Assembly: GCA_030848705.1 (NCBI GenBank)
Contig: CM061237.1
Location: 78,053,910 to 78,117,909, forward strand
From: Heracleum sosnowskyi
Lineage: Eukaryota > Streptophyta > Magnoliopsida > Apiales > Apiaceae
Reading direction: 5' to 3'
DNA: 64,000 nt
In this document: positions 11,673-22,787 of the stretch, one piece after another
Numbering within the stretch: the first letter of the stretch is position 1
Layout of the letters: the number at the start of each line of letters is the position of its first letter
The notes under the pieces: generated by a model
Databases searched by the model: none
Seen by the model: the letters and a program-made list of their open reading frames with translations, nothing else
What the model was told of the DNA's origin: nothing
Made by a program: the position numbers and the translations under genes

Positions 11673-11683
11673 AGGGCGTCACA

Positions 11684-11963
11684 CCCATTCTATGTAATAC
11701 ATATTTTTTATTTTTAAAGCTAAATGAACTGGAGTATCTCCCCAATCTTTATTTCCGACCAACTTTCTTGTAAACACTTTTGTTTCATGCACATTTGGAA
11801 GAACTCGAAACCTAAAAGATGGATTTTCATTCCCACACATATTCTCCTCACCAAACTCTTCAATAATACTCCCAATAAAACTCTCATAACCTTCCTCATC
11901 CTCACCATTTATATCAAAAGCTTCACCCCCCCCCCCACATTTGTTTGTGCCACTGAAAACAAA
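11684..11963 (-). pseudogene. Antisense accessory ORF of D unit 0, 5' part only
   Basis: N-terminal part of the protein described under D unit 2 (42788-43797), cut off by the insertion of B at 11684. Start region mutated: the codon corresponding to the initiator of the other copies reads GTG. The poly-G run after it (11 residues on this strand) puts the following acidic sequence out of frame with that start. Confidence 0.6.
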
Positions 11964-12931
11964 GTGAACAAAAGGGGACAGTTAAACCCTAATTTTTTTT
12001 CAAAATCTTGCCGGAGGCTGTCCGGAACACTTTTATTTGTGTCTAATCAGTGTATTTTCCGTTTTTTTTCTTTTGGGGGGGGGGGGGAGGGGGCTTACTA
12101 TCCTTTTTGTAAAGAGTTGAAATTAATTCAATCATTTCATCGTAATCTATAGTAAAAATCCATTTTTTTGTCTTTGTTTGATATTGTGAACAATATGTTA
12201 GTAATAAAAATTTCAAACAATATAAGAGGACTGTAATTATGTTCGTTTATATTTTTATTTATTTTACTGATTATAATTATTGTTTATACATTGATTCTAA
12301 TTAAATATATTGAAAACTTTTATTGTGATAATTACTTTATCTATGATTAGATTATTTATTCTATTTAAAAAAAAAAATTCTTATTACACTCATTCTTTTA
12401 ATATTCTTAGGAGTAAAGACACGTCAGAAGTTGAAATTAAAAAAAAAAGAAAGAGAAGGCAAGATCAAGGATGTTTTTTAGAAAATATAAATAAAGAGAA
12501 AACAGAGGATGTTTTTTAGAAAAATAATGATGAAAAGGCGATCGAAGTAAAACATTTAACTAGAAGAAATTCATTTTGAAAACAGAGGATGGTGTAAGTT
12601 TTAGATTTACCAAAAAAACATAGTAATATTATGGGTAAATTTTGGACTAGAGATATTGGATGAAAATAAGACGGTGATTATAAAGACCAATAAATTTTTA
12701 TTTATTTTTTTTCGAATCGGTCACCATTCACTAACCATTTTTCTTACAAAGTGACAAGCACAGTTTCTTTTTGGTTGCTAACTGGGAAGTGACCATAACA
12801 TTTATGAAACGAAAAGATACGATAACCTTAGCCCAGGACCCAAATTACCAATCTGTCTGGCCTAACCAACCAGTCTGTGATATTTCAACTAGGTTTTTTA
12901 CCTGTAAGTTGCACGTATTCAACTAGGACAC

Positions 12932-13164
12932 TGTTGGAGGCCCAAGTGTAATTGGGCCGAGTAGGCCTGTTTGGATAAGCTATGCCCAATACTTCGGTCC
13001 AGCCAGCTATACATAACCGTTGTGTGGAGAAGACTAGGTCTCCCGACTTCCAAGGCGGGTGAAAAGGACAACACCCACGATGCAAGGTGGTTCCGAGCAT
13101 TCCAGGCGACAGTAATGACTGAGCTTATAAAAGCTCATATCAGGTTCCATATTGAGGTTAATAC
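12932..13164 (+). mobile_element. LTR of D, 5' part, interrupted by element C
   Basis: TGTTGGAGGCCCAAG start, with TATA-like CTTATAAAAG near the interruption. It matches 41440-41839 and 44671-45073. The missing 3' part of this LTR is deleted at the far end of C (38562). Confidence 0.8.
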
Positions 13165-13647
13165 TGTAAGATCCGGGAAAATTACGTGTTTATATTTGAT
13201 GTAAAATGAAATTTTATTTTCATATCAAAATCTATTAAATGTTTTACCTGTTTAAATGCGTTGAGTTATCCGTTAAATGGTCAAAGATGTGATGTTGAGA
13301 TGTTATGTGAATATTTGTGGTGATTAGAAATTATTTTAAAAGGATGTCATTCTATTTTATTTTATTTTAATTATCGAAAAGAAAATTTAGTTCGTTCCCT
13401 AATTATTCGGGAAATTGGTATATCGTTCGTACCAATATTTCATTCGTTAAAGTGAAAAATATTCGGGAACATTCGTATTAGAGGTATTTTGGTTCGTATA
13501 TCTATTATTAAACGATTCTTATAGTTATCCATATATTCTGGATAATTATCGTCTCGTAAAACGTGTATTCTATTTATTCATATTAAAACGATCCGTTGGA
13601 TCAATATCGATCCAAAAATGTTCTTTGGGGTATTATTTTCCGTTTAA

Positions 13648-13655
13648 TATAAAAA
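13648..13655 (+). promoter_or_regulatory. TATA box of C 5' LTR
   Basis: TATAAAAAGGCG context identical to B; preceded by GATCCGTTGGATC and CGATCC. Confidence 0.65.
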
Positions 13656-15285
13656 GGCGTATCGTACATTATTTTGCGTATAATCAAGCTTATTTATCGT
13701 TAAATATCTAAAAATCTCTTAAACGTGTTCTTTGTGTTCTTGAGAATCAAACTCGATTTTGAAGGCGTTACCGGAATCCGATTTCGACGCTCTAGTAGTC
13801 GAATCGAATCTCTCATCATCCTCTATCCAAATCCTTCATCAAAATTCATGTGGGTATGATTTCTGAGTTTTTCTTATTTTTAATTATTTTTATTAATTCG
13901 AATTTCTTGTATTAATTTGGGGAAAACTTTAATCTTCGTTGTTCTTGTAAATTGATTGCATAATCGTGTCGTTCATGTTGTGAGGAGTATGTGGGTGATT
14001 TTTAATTCAATTTTTGAGCTTAGAATTAAGCAAATCGAAAATTTTAGAAGCTCGCCAGAGTTCTTGATCTTTTGGCCGGATTTTTGACTGGTTCATTGGT
14101 TCTTGTTTATGTTTCCAGCATTAGATAGATCGTAGGAAGAGGAATGAATACATGTAATAAATTGTGAGTGTGGTGTTCGTTTTTGACTCGTCGGAAAATC
14201 GGCCGACCGCCAGCATCGCGACTTGGCCGGAATCGGTGGGTGTTTTGGCTCACTTCCGAGCCGTTTTGTTGATGTTTTGGTTGGGGGAATGGTTTGTGTT
14301 ATGTTCCCCTGTGAAAGCTCGTGTTTTAGATTGATTTTTGGTTGCCGGAATCTGGGAAGGTGGCCGGAACCCACCGGAATCTGGTGTTCTTGGCGACCCA
14401 CCCATGTTCTTGGCGACCCGTTTAGCTTTTGACCTGACCCGGTTTTGATCCAGAAAAACCCTAACCCTATTTCTGAAAACTGTTTCTGAGAATTATTTTT
14501 CTAAAATAATTCAAAAATAGTTTAAAAATTCTAAAAATTATATTTTTGATTTAAAAATACGTTTTATTATTCAGAAAATTTTATAAATTTATAAATATTT
14601 ATTTAAATTCGAAAATTGATTAAATTTAATTATTTTAATTATTTTTGATTAATAATTAATTAATTAATTTAATTGATTAATTCTTTTAATCAGTTAATTC
14701 TTAATAATTAATTATTAATTAGATTTAATTAATTAAAAATTAAGTTTAATTATTTCCTAGATTGGTTTATTTATTTAAAAATAGTTGGAGAGTTGGAATT
14801 AGTCAATTAAATTTTATATTAATTGATTAAATTGTTTTTAAATCTTTATATTGGGATAAATGATCCGATTTTTGACCTAAAAATATTTTGAGGGTTAAAT
14901 TCTTTGAAACGAGAGTCGAATATTTTTCTAAAATTATTTCTTAGATGTTACGAGACTTATGTGATTTATTTATCACAATTAAATGACAAAATGTGTTATG
15001 TGAATTATGTGAACTATCTGGTTAGTGAGTCATAAATGCGAATAATTATTTTGAGACTTGTTTAAATACTTTGGTCGTGTCTAATATTATCACGAGGGGT
15101 AGTTAGAATAGAAATTGTCAGTATTTTTAGAAAATGAGATTTACGAGACCGTTGACTTAGAGGTTGACTTGGATATTGACTTTTATAGTATAGAGACTTT
15201 CGACGAGCGTGATACGTGGGTTATTTATTTGATTAACCGTGATTATTCTATTAATTGAAATATGGTTATCTATGCAACATAGGCT

Positions 15286-15738
15286 ATGGGACGAGACGAG
15301 TCAGATTATCGAAGTATGTTAAATAAAAGATGTCGGAGAAGGAAGAGATATTGTTTACGACTGATTGGGTTATTTGCGAGGCGATTTAACACCAAGGGAA
15401 CGTCAACACCCGTAGAGGACATTTGCAAGTATTTTCTTCCAACAGAGATATCGGTAAGATTAGTAAGTGCGTCGGGGATAAGTTATAATCGTTTATGGAA
15501 TGTGAAAATATATCATACTCTGAAGACTAAAGTACTGTCACAAACGACTATCGAGGCAGATGTGTGGATTCAAAACGGTAGGATCAAATTAATGGTATTC
15601 ATAAGAGCGTTAAATCGAAGAAGGACGGAAATAGAGAATCGTGCTACAAGACAGAAAAAGGAGAGAATCGTATTATCTCAGCCTTACGAAATAGCTAAGG
15701 ACCAGAGGCAAGTGTCTATTCCTTTCACATATTATTGA
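15286..15738 (+). CDS. LTR-encoded ORF of C, 150 codons (5' LTR copy)
   Basis: Unrecognised basic protein encoded wholly inside the LTR. It has an Arg/Lys-rich N-terminus (KRCRRRKRY), a central region with ICKYFLPTEISVRLVSASG, and an Arg-rich tail (RALNRRRTEIENRATRQKK). In the 3' LTR copy the frame opens 24 nt earlier at an ATG; here a TAG at 15280-15282 (ACATAG versus ACAGAG) separates that ATG from the rest. The 453 bp are identical to the 3' LTR copy although flanking LTR sequence differs by several percent. Position in R-U5 would place it in the RNA leader. It could be an accessory protein, or neutral sequence homogenised by gene conversion. Confidence 0.45.
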   Translation: MGRDESDYRSMLNKRCRRRKRYCLRLIGLFARRFNTKGTSTPVEDICKYFLPTEISVRLVSASGISYNRLWNVKIYHTLKTKVLSQTTIEADVWIQNGRIKLMVFIRALNRRRTEIENRATRQKKERIVLSQPYEIAKDQRQVSIPFTYY

Positions 15739-18069
15739 GTGATATTATATTGAGTTATTATTATGCAAGTTGCATACTCTTCACTTAAATTTCAAATGTT
15801 GATTCTCTTGCATTGAATTGCAAGTATGTTATTTAATCTCGTAAATTGACGAGTATTCTTTTATACCTTTTTAGTTTAGATTCATATTCCCATGTTGATT
15901 GGAAAAATATAGTTATTGTATTGAAACGATTCAAAAGATAGTTATGGGCCGTATACTAAGGCTTTCTTTCAAAAATCTTGATTTAAAAATATTAGGTTGG
16001 AATATTGCCAACCCTAGATGAGTGGGAACTTGTGAACCCTATGAGGGTAAAATGTTAATTTAAAATTCTGAAGTTGTGGTACTTGTTCAACAAGTGTTCT
16101 ATTTTCCATCTTGCACCTATGCAAACATTGTTATCCTTTCTTGTTAAAAGTGATTATCTGATCCAGTCCCTGATTCGAACTCATATGTTATACATGATTG
16201 AGTTTATTTCCTTCAAATACAAGGCTTATCTATTATAAGTATATATTTGGAAGGACTTAAACTATTTCTGTCAGAAGTCAGTAAACCCTTGTTTTCCCTA
16301 TTTATAAACTTCACCTTGAATTTTTCTTAAACTCGAACTTGACTTTCTTGTCACTTACCAAATTGGTGAATCTTAACTAATTCTTCCATAATGTGATAAT
16401 TTATACTTTTGAGGCCATCTAGAGCCAGTTCTTTGAACCCTACTCTATATTGAGCTGTTGCAATTTCTGTTGATATCATAATGCCTGTTTTATATCAGAC
16501 TTAACCTTGTTAAGCATGTTATTGTTGATTCTTCATTATCATCCCAGTTGTTGCATCGATCTCGTCGATGTTTATCATGATGTTACTTTTTCATGTGCAC
16601 CCCATTGTTGTGCCGATCTCGTCGATACTAGATTGTATTGCTATTACTTATTGATTCTTCATAGTTAAGTTGTTTCCTGGAACGTGAGTTTTCCAGCAAT
16701 TGTTGTATTAAGGTTGTCGATTCTTCCGACACCTGATTGTCAAAGTAAGGTTGTCAATTGTACTGACACTTGATGTATATAATGTAGAATTGGAATGTTT
16801 TTAAAATGGGACCAATAATGGTCAGACCATATTTATGGTCGGAATAACTTAAGGCCCAGATTGGCCAATGATCCAGTAGAGGACTTTGCTATAAGCAAGT
16901 CCGGGGTTGATGCGTGACTGATCAGCAGCTCAACCTTTGATTTGATAAATGTGAAAAATCCAATTCTAATATAACTTCTTATATCTGAGATGGATTACAT
17001 CCATATGTTCTGTACTTGTGAGTTATGTCCTGATACTCAGGTTTATTCGTTCGCTCGAAGTTGTTAGTTCGTTGATTAATAAGTAATGGTTTCAATCTTG
17101 CTGAAATCACTTACTCTTAATATATTGGTTTCCAAATAGTCGAAATCCTCTTCCTTGATTCCATTGGCAATCGTGAGATATCTATCTTGATGAGTTTTAA
17201 TCATACCGCATATCCAGTCGGTACCATATTGAAGTCTTGAAGTGCGTTCTTTATTCCATGGCCGAGCGCGTTGGCTCATTCTTACTCCTGGATTATTCTA
17301 CCCTTCCAGAGTTGTTGGTTTCAGAAGATGTTGTGAATAGATCTGTTATCTTCAAAACTAGTATTTTTGTACAAACTATGGTCTTGAAGACGTATGAGTT
17401 ATATTTATTTCATATTTTCTACATACTATTGTAGTTATTGTTGTTCGGGTAACCGTGATGACCAATATAAATCTTTATGTGTTTTAAACTATTCAGTTGC
17501 GAGAAGCTGAATGAGAAATTGTGGCAAATCACCAAACTTGATTTGAGAATTTTAGAGATTTCAAATGTTTTAACCAAAGGCTGGTCTATTTGAAAATCCA
17601 AAGTTTATTTTGGAACTTTTCATATTATACTTGATAATGCACTTGCTGAGCAATTCTTTCGCTCATACTTGTTTTCTTTATATATTTTAGCCTTTCAGTA
17701 AGAAGGTATATTGGCGAGAGTTGTCCGCGTAGCTGGTCAGAGATGGGAAAAGATACTAGCGTAAAGATGTTTTGATCCAGAGTATTTGGAGCTACTGATA
17801 GGTTTTGTATAAAGTTGATTTCTGTTAAATATTATATTGTATAAGATTAGTTTCCTGGTATACTTCTTATCGAAGTTATACTAATGTTATAGATTGTATG
17901 TAAAGAGAATGGTTGTAAAGAAGAAAATTTTATGTAATGGAATTTTGGATTCTTGTTTCTAGCACTATAACCTTTAAAGATTCTTGGTAGAGTTGGGGTC
18001 GCAGATGTTATTATTGTGTTGATTTAATATTGATCAGGTTGTTTGAATTGAGATTGCAGCATGATGACC

Positions 18070-18090
18070 AAATCCTTTGACCCCGGATTT
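18070..18090 (+). other. U5-end hairpin, element C 5' LTR
   Basis: AAATCC, 9-nt loop TTTGACCCC, GGATTT; perfect 6-bp stem ending 12 nt before the LTR terminus. Stem unrelated to those of B and E; the loop keeps ACCCC. Confidence 0.75.
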
Positions 18091-18104
18091 AGGGACGTTA
18101 CAGT

Positions 18105-18116
18105 TGGTATCAGAGC
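18105..18116 (+). other. Primer binding site of element C (tRNA-iMet)
   Basis: TGGTATCAGAGC, 2 nt after the LTR end CA at 18101-18102. Confidence 0.92.
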
Positions 18117-18953
18117 AGGGTTATAGTAAAACTAGAAACGAGAGTGTGTAGGAGTGTGTATGGTTATATAAGGAACGTTAGAGCTCATTTAGAGTTCGTG
18201 TTGGACTATCGGATATAGTACCAATGAGTAAGTTAAGATAGGGGTACTCGCTTGAGATGGTTGTGTTGAGCTGGATAAAACTTCTTACGTTTGTAGATGT
18301 CTACGGCAGAATCTTTAAGGACTATTACGAGTCGACGACAACGTACGATATTGATAACTTTGCGACGTGGAAAAGAAGGGCTTAGAATCGAATAACGAGC
18401 TATCGGAGGAGTCGACAGAGGAAGCATATGTGAAGACCTTGGTAATACCTTCCCATCCTAATGAAATATTTGACATTTCTTTAAGTGAAACCTGTGTTGG
18501 TGAATATATTCCACCTGTTCATCTTTTATTTGATACTCTTGATCAATCATGTTTTAAATTGCATCAAAGATTGTTGTGATGCCTATTTCATATTCTGAGG
18601 CTTGTTGAAAAATATGTTATTTGAATTCCAACTCCTTCATTCTTCAGGGGTGGATAACTCTAATTGTAATGTAACACTATTTGTTGATACTTCCTTTCTG
18701 GTTGTTCTTCTTTTCTGGAATAACACCTTTGGAATCTATTCAATTTCAATCCAAGGTGTATATCCGAGAATATCTGGTCAAAAGGCCTTGATTGTTAATC
18801 TGATTTCAAAATTTCTTTCATATTTCTCTACTCTAACTGAGACGAACAACCCTATTTATAGGGGACACAAGGACTATCTGTCTGTGTGATAGAAGTCTGT
18901 TGGGACGCCATCACTTTTGTGTTGTGCTTCACAAGAGGATTGATTACCTTTAG
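18117..18953 (+). pseudogene. Left internal remnant of C (leader and degenerate gag start)
   Basis: A possible Gag start at 18297 gives an Arg/Thr-rich frame that ends after about 30 codons at a TAA. Further on there are only short frames (18367-18579 and 18602-18889) that I cannot assign. The last ~110 bp (18837-18950) match 24031-24150 inside element E, including a GATAGAAGTC..GGACGCCA core. The region is cut by the insertion of E after TTTAG (18949-18953). Confidence 0.45.
18949..18953 (+). other. Target-site duplication of E, left copy
   Basis: TTTAG, repeated exactly at 32482-32486 on the other side of E. Confidence 0.9.
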
Positions 18954-19537
18954 TATAACGACTCAGAAAAACGCTTGTACAGTATTAATATTTAATAATA
19001 TTTGAGATCTATGATATGTGAATATTGTGTGAAAGGTGGATATTTTAAAATGTGATGATTAGATGTTTACTTGGTGAATGGTATGGATTAAAATATATGT
19101 GTATGCTTTTAATTGCATTTTATATGAATTTCTTATTAAAAATTAGTTCTTTTTGACCTTCCGGGAATTTTATAAAATCATCGGAGATTCTTTTTATTGT
19201 GAAATATTTTTCACAACCTTTATTTTATATTCTATTATTTTCTAAAATTAATGGAGGAATTTATATTTGGCTTTAAGGAGTTAAAAACGATTTTATGAGT
19301 TAAATGTCATTTATGTGATCTAAACTTTGAAAATTCATATTTAATTCAATTTTGATCATAAAAATATTTTAAAAATATGTGTGAGCTTGTAAATTTGTAT
19401 TCTCTGTTTTAAAAATAAAATTTTGATTTTTAGATATTATTTTCATTTTATTTCGGATTTTAGAAAGGCATTATATTGGTTTTCTTTTATTAAAAATCAG
19501 ATTTTTAATTGTGAAGTTACTGTTTTGCCCTTGGGGC

Positions 19538-19548
19538 TTATAAAACCC
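19538..19548 (+). promoter_or_regulatory. TATA box of E 5' LTR
   Basis: CTTATAAAACC upstream of a CT-rich segment. In the 3' LTR the same site reads CTTATCAAACC (29174-29184), so the box is damaged there. Confidence 0.6.
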
Positions 19549-22500
19549 TCAAGCCCAACATTCTCCCCCTTTTCTTATTGTCGACACCTCTGTTCTCTCT
19601 TCTCTGCTCTCTCTCTCGGCTAGTCTCATTTTCTGTAAAAATCTTCATCCTTCTCTTCTTTTCTCTCCACACAATCAATTGTTATATATATATATATATA
19701 CATACATATACGATCGTGGTTGTGTGTGTGTGTGTATGGTCGTGTGTATATGTGTGTACCAGTTTTGCATGCAAGAGATTTTGGTGATTTTGGTGATTTT
19801 GATCTTATTTCAATTCGGAAAGCTTGTTTGTGATGATTTCGTGATTAATTGGTTGTTTTAAATGGCTTATTGGTGAGGTTTGTTGAAGGAAACCCGAATT
19901 CCGGGCACCTCCAAACCATGCCGCCGTCGGCAATGAGCTCCGGCGAGCCGACGGGAACGATGATGATGTTCTTGAGTCCAATTTATGTATTAATAGCTAT
20001 GTTTAGATGTAATTTTGATTGCATGTTGAGAAATCGAAAAGCATGTATGTATTTTTGATTTTCTCCTTTTTATAAAATTGGTTTGAAGTATGATGTTGAT
20101 GATTAATTGATAGCCTCAAGGTTATAGTGATTGCATGTTAGTGATTGTGTTAAGTTTAGAGAATTTTGGATTATATATGTTTGATATTTGATTTTAAGTT
20201 GAAGGTTTTGATTTGGGGTTTTTGTCGGATTAGAAGTGTAGTGTTTGTGATTGTTGGTGCTAATTGATTTTAATGTATAAATTGAGTACTTCTTCTTAAA
20301 GTTCTGATTTGTGAGTGTTGTGGAAGCCTAAGTAGTTGAGAATGGTAAATTAGTTGTATCATAGGTTATGCAATAAGAATGTTAGTGATTAAAGGTTTAT
20401 GTGCAAAATGTTGAGATGCCCAGAAACTGTCTGTTCTGTTTTGGTTAATTGCAATTGCATGCTACCTGTTTTAGACAGTAAGTCTAAGAGGAAATTGTTC
20501 TAGTTGGAGTCTAGTTTGCTCAGGTGCAAACCTTGTATCGATAGAGTTAGCGAGTAAAGAGTTATGAATGTTTTACTAAAAGTTGCGCAGCAGGGATTTT
20601 TCTGTGCTTCAGTTCATACTTTAACCTGTTCGTTTTTCGTCTAAATAAACTGTTCTGAAGTTGAAATGTTTATGCTGAGTTGGAGTAGTAATCAGGAAGT
20701 AGCCTGTCAAATGTGGTATTTGTTTGATTACTTTTGGATTTATGAAAAATGTTTTAGTAAAGTATGCGCAGCAGATTTTTCAGCTTTTTGAGATGAAAAC
20801 ATTGTTTGTAAAGGTGTTAAGGATATGGTTAGCATTGGTCAAGTTGATTTAAAGGGATAACCAAGTGTGGTATGATTTGAAAGTTAGATTATATACATAT
20901 GTATTAAAGGAGTATATTATGTGAACTTGAATGGCAATGTGCGCTTATGTGAGTTTTGTGCTTATCATATGGATAAGAGATTATAAGTGATATAAATATT
21001 ATGTGTTTACGCGTTTAGGGAACGTGTGGTAGTTTAGATTAAGGATTAGAATTTTGAGAGGATCATTCTGAAATAGTATATACTCTTTTGTAGAGTTGCG
21101 AGACGTGGAACATAGAAATAAAGGCAAGGCGAAGGCAGAAATTCAGTGAGTACAGTTTTGTTCTAAAAGCCTATACAGTTTGCTATTAAGGCAAGTAATA
21201 CTAACTTTCTTTCGTATTTCGATTCCATTCTTTCATTTTGACATATATGAATTGCTATCTTGCTTTGATATACTTTTAATTCTGAAAACACATATTGTTC
21301 ATTGGTAACCCTTATCTCTGTTCATATACCATGTTGTTCTGTACACCCTACTTTGTTTAGTTTTCTTTTCTTGAACCTTTATACCCTGATCATATCAATG
21401 TATTAAAGCTCAATAACCTATGGTTCTATAATCTGAAGTTGATCACCTTCTTATGCATTCCTTTTATACCTGAAAGTGAATATATCTGAACCCTCATTCT
21501 AATTACATTTCCAAAATGTACCGGATGACATTTTCTTCTTGTTTTCCCATTAATAGAAATCCAGATTGATCATATTGAACTTATCCAATTCCCAAAAGAC
21601 TCTTTTATATACAAACATTATAGACACAACACAATGTCTTGTGAACCATATCTTGCTTAAACTCTTCTTCAGGCCTTATTATTATCCTTTGATTATACTT
21701 ACATTTTAACCTGAGATTCTATTACATTAGATTTGAACTTGTACCTATGAATCACATACTTACTTGAAATTGAGAATACATGAACCTTCACTTGAGTACT
21801 ATACAAACACACATCCAATGATTTACAAAGGATTTCTTTCATAAGAAAGGTTTTAAAAGAAAGGAAGTTTCAAAATTTATAATCATTTGAATTCCTATTT
21901 ATGATTTCCACGGATTTCTAAGTTTGGAGGCGTAAGAGGCCGAGTGACGCCGGCCCAGCACTTTTTAATTATAATAAATGGACTAGGGATGGACTAGTCT
22001 AAAGGCCAATGTGTGCCTATTGGGACCCAATACAATGACCAGAGGGACTGTGTGTCCGGTATGGGGACATTACGTGGCTGATCACCCGTATTGTCCGGTG
22101 CGTTGTGAAAAATCTCCAAATTACTTATTGTTTTTCTTGAAATCATATATCTTTATAAGGAAATGGGTTTACCCTTTGAAATTGTATATTCATGTCATTG
22201 TTCTGATAATCCCTTGATATGGATTCTGCTATACCCATGACATACATATTGATATTGGAAACTGTCTTGAAATTGTATATTCATTTCACTGTTCTGATAA
22301 TCCCTTAATATGGATTCTGCTATACCCATGACATACATATTGAAATTGGAAACTGTTTCACAGTGGTTAACTATTTGGATATATTATTACTTGCTGAGCA
22401 TTTGGCTCATTCTTTCCTCTGTTCTAACCCACAGTTAAAAGAGAAGATGGTACGCACTTTTCAGTCAGCTAGGAAGTCTTCCTATAGGGTTATTTTTGGG

Positions 22501-22738
22501 ATGCCAGCTCAGGCAGGTGATGAAGACTTGTAGAAGGTGTTTTGTATAAGGGAATGTAGAACTTTTAAGACACGGTTGTAATAACTTTTGAGACTTTTAT
22601 TATGTAATAAAATGAAGTAGATAGTTGATGCTTGTTTCATACCATTACCTGTTAAAGATCCAGGGTAAAGTTGGGGTCGCGTCTACATGTTTATATTATT
22701 AATCACAGGTTTATAAGTATAGAGGTTGTAGTGACTCC

Positions 22739-22761
22739 CCCAATCATGACCCCAGATTGGG
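22739..22761 (+). other. U5-end hairpin, element E 5' LTR
   Basis: CCCAATC, 9-nt loop ATGACCCCA, GATTGGG; perfect 7-bp stem ending 11 nt before the LTR end. Identical copy at 32448-32470. Confidence 0.8.
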
Positions 22762-22775
22762 AGGGCGTCACAGGT

Positions 22776-22787
22776 TGGTATCAGAGC
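22776..22787 (+). other. Primer binding site of element E (tRNA-iMet)
   Basis: TGGTATCAGAGC, 3 nt after the LTR end at 22772. Confidence 0.93.

Larger units (their letters stand above)
4006..11683 (+). mobile_element. Element B: chromovirus lacking its 5' LTR
   Basis: Plus-strand gag-pro-RT-RNaseH-IN-chromodomain (4021-8419), polypurine tract (8446-8458) and a complete 3' LTR (8459-11683). No 5' LTR, primer site or gag N-terminus: the sequence starts inside the Gln-rich part of gag, directly after the opposite-strand LTR of A. The domain order with integrase after RT, a GPY/F-type motif and a C-terminal chromodomain-like segment identify a Ty3/gypsy chromovirus, probably Tekay/Del. The right flank begins CCCAT inside array D; the matching left flank is not visible. 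Confidence 0.88.
8459..11683 (+). mobile_element. 3' LTR of element B, 3225 bp
   Basis: Starts TGTAATATCC after the polypurine tract and ends GGGCGTCACA. U3 is about 0.6 kb up to the TATA box at 9039-9046, so most of the LTR is R-U5. It contains a CCGG-rich Gly/Pro-like segment (9720-9850), a TTAATTAA-rich block (about 9990-10250) and a conserved 11,030-11,180 block shared with the LTRs of A and C. U5 hairpin at 11650-11672. No coding sequence recognised. Confidence 0.88.
11684..13164 (+). mobile_element. Array D, unit 0: internal 3' part plus start of LTR
   Basis: Homologous to 40186-41660 (unit 1) and 43520-44900 (unit 2). It starts inside the antisense accessory ORF where B inserted, carries the paired C and G tracts (11936-11946 and 12075-12087) and AT-rich sequence, and reaches an LTR at 12932. 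That LTR is cut at 13164 by insertion of C, with AATAC at 13160-13164 as the left copy of C's target site. Apart from the ORF remnant I see no gene here. Confidence 0.8.
13165..18102 (+). mobile_element. 5' LTR of element C, 4938 bp
   Basis: TGTAAGATCC to GGGACGTTACA, followed by the primer site. TATA box at 13648; everything after about 13680 would be R-U5. It shares the GATC/TATA promoter segment, the CCGG-rich segment (14040-14450), the TTAATTAA-rich block (14580-14760) and the 16800-16970 block with A and B, so the families are related. It also contains a 150-codon ORF (15286-15738). Frames at 14093-14432, 17076-17601 and similar are not supported as genes. Confidence 0.88.
18954..22772 (+). 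mobile_element. 5' LTR of element E, 3819 bp
   Basis: Begins TATAACGACTC (not the usual TG) and ends GGGCGTCACA. TATA box CTTATAAAACC at 19538-19548, followed by a pyrimidine-rich probable start region (19560-19670). TA and TG microsatellites at 19683-19740, then a GC-rich patch (19890-19980). Near 21930 is a GGCCGAGTGACGCC block also found in LTR K. Frames at 19423-19861, 19849-20058 and 22011-22217 recur in the 3' LTR because the LTRs are duplicates; I see no protein signature in them. Confidence 0.92.

Noticed and set aside
14093..14432. 102-codon minus-strand frame with a plus-strand counterpart, repeated at 35546-35888
   Set aside because: Recurs only because it lies in both LTRs of C. 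It overlaps an opposite frame, is GC-skewed by the CCGG-rich segment and has no domain.
14455..14470. AAACCCTAACCCTA resembling a plant telomere repeat
   Set aside because: Only two units, embedded in an LTR; not a telomeric tract.
19423..20058. Frames in E's LTR, repeated at 29061-29696
   Set aside because: Microsatellite and LTR duplicates. The frames differ between the two LTRs because of repeat-length changes, so no protein is conserved.
22011..22217. 68-codon frame in E's 5' LTR, also at 31720-31926
   Set aside because: Conserved only as a duplicate LTR; no recognisable protein features.
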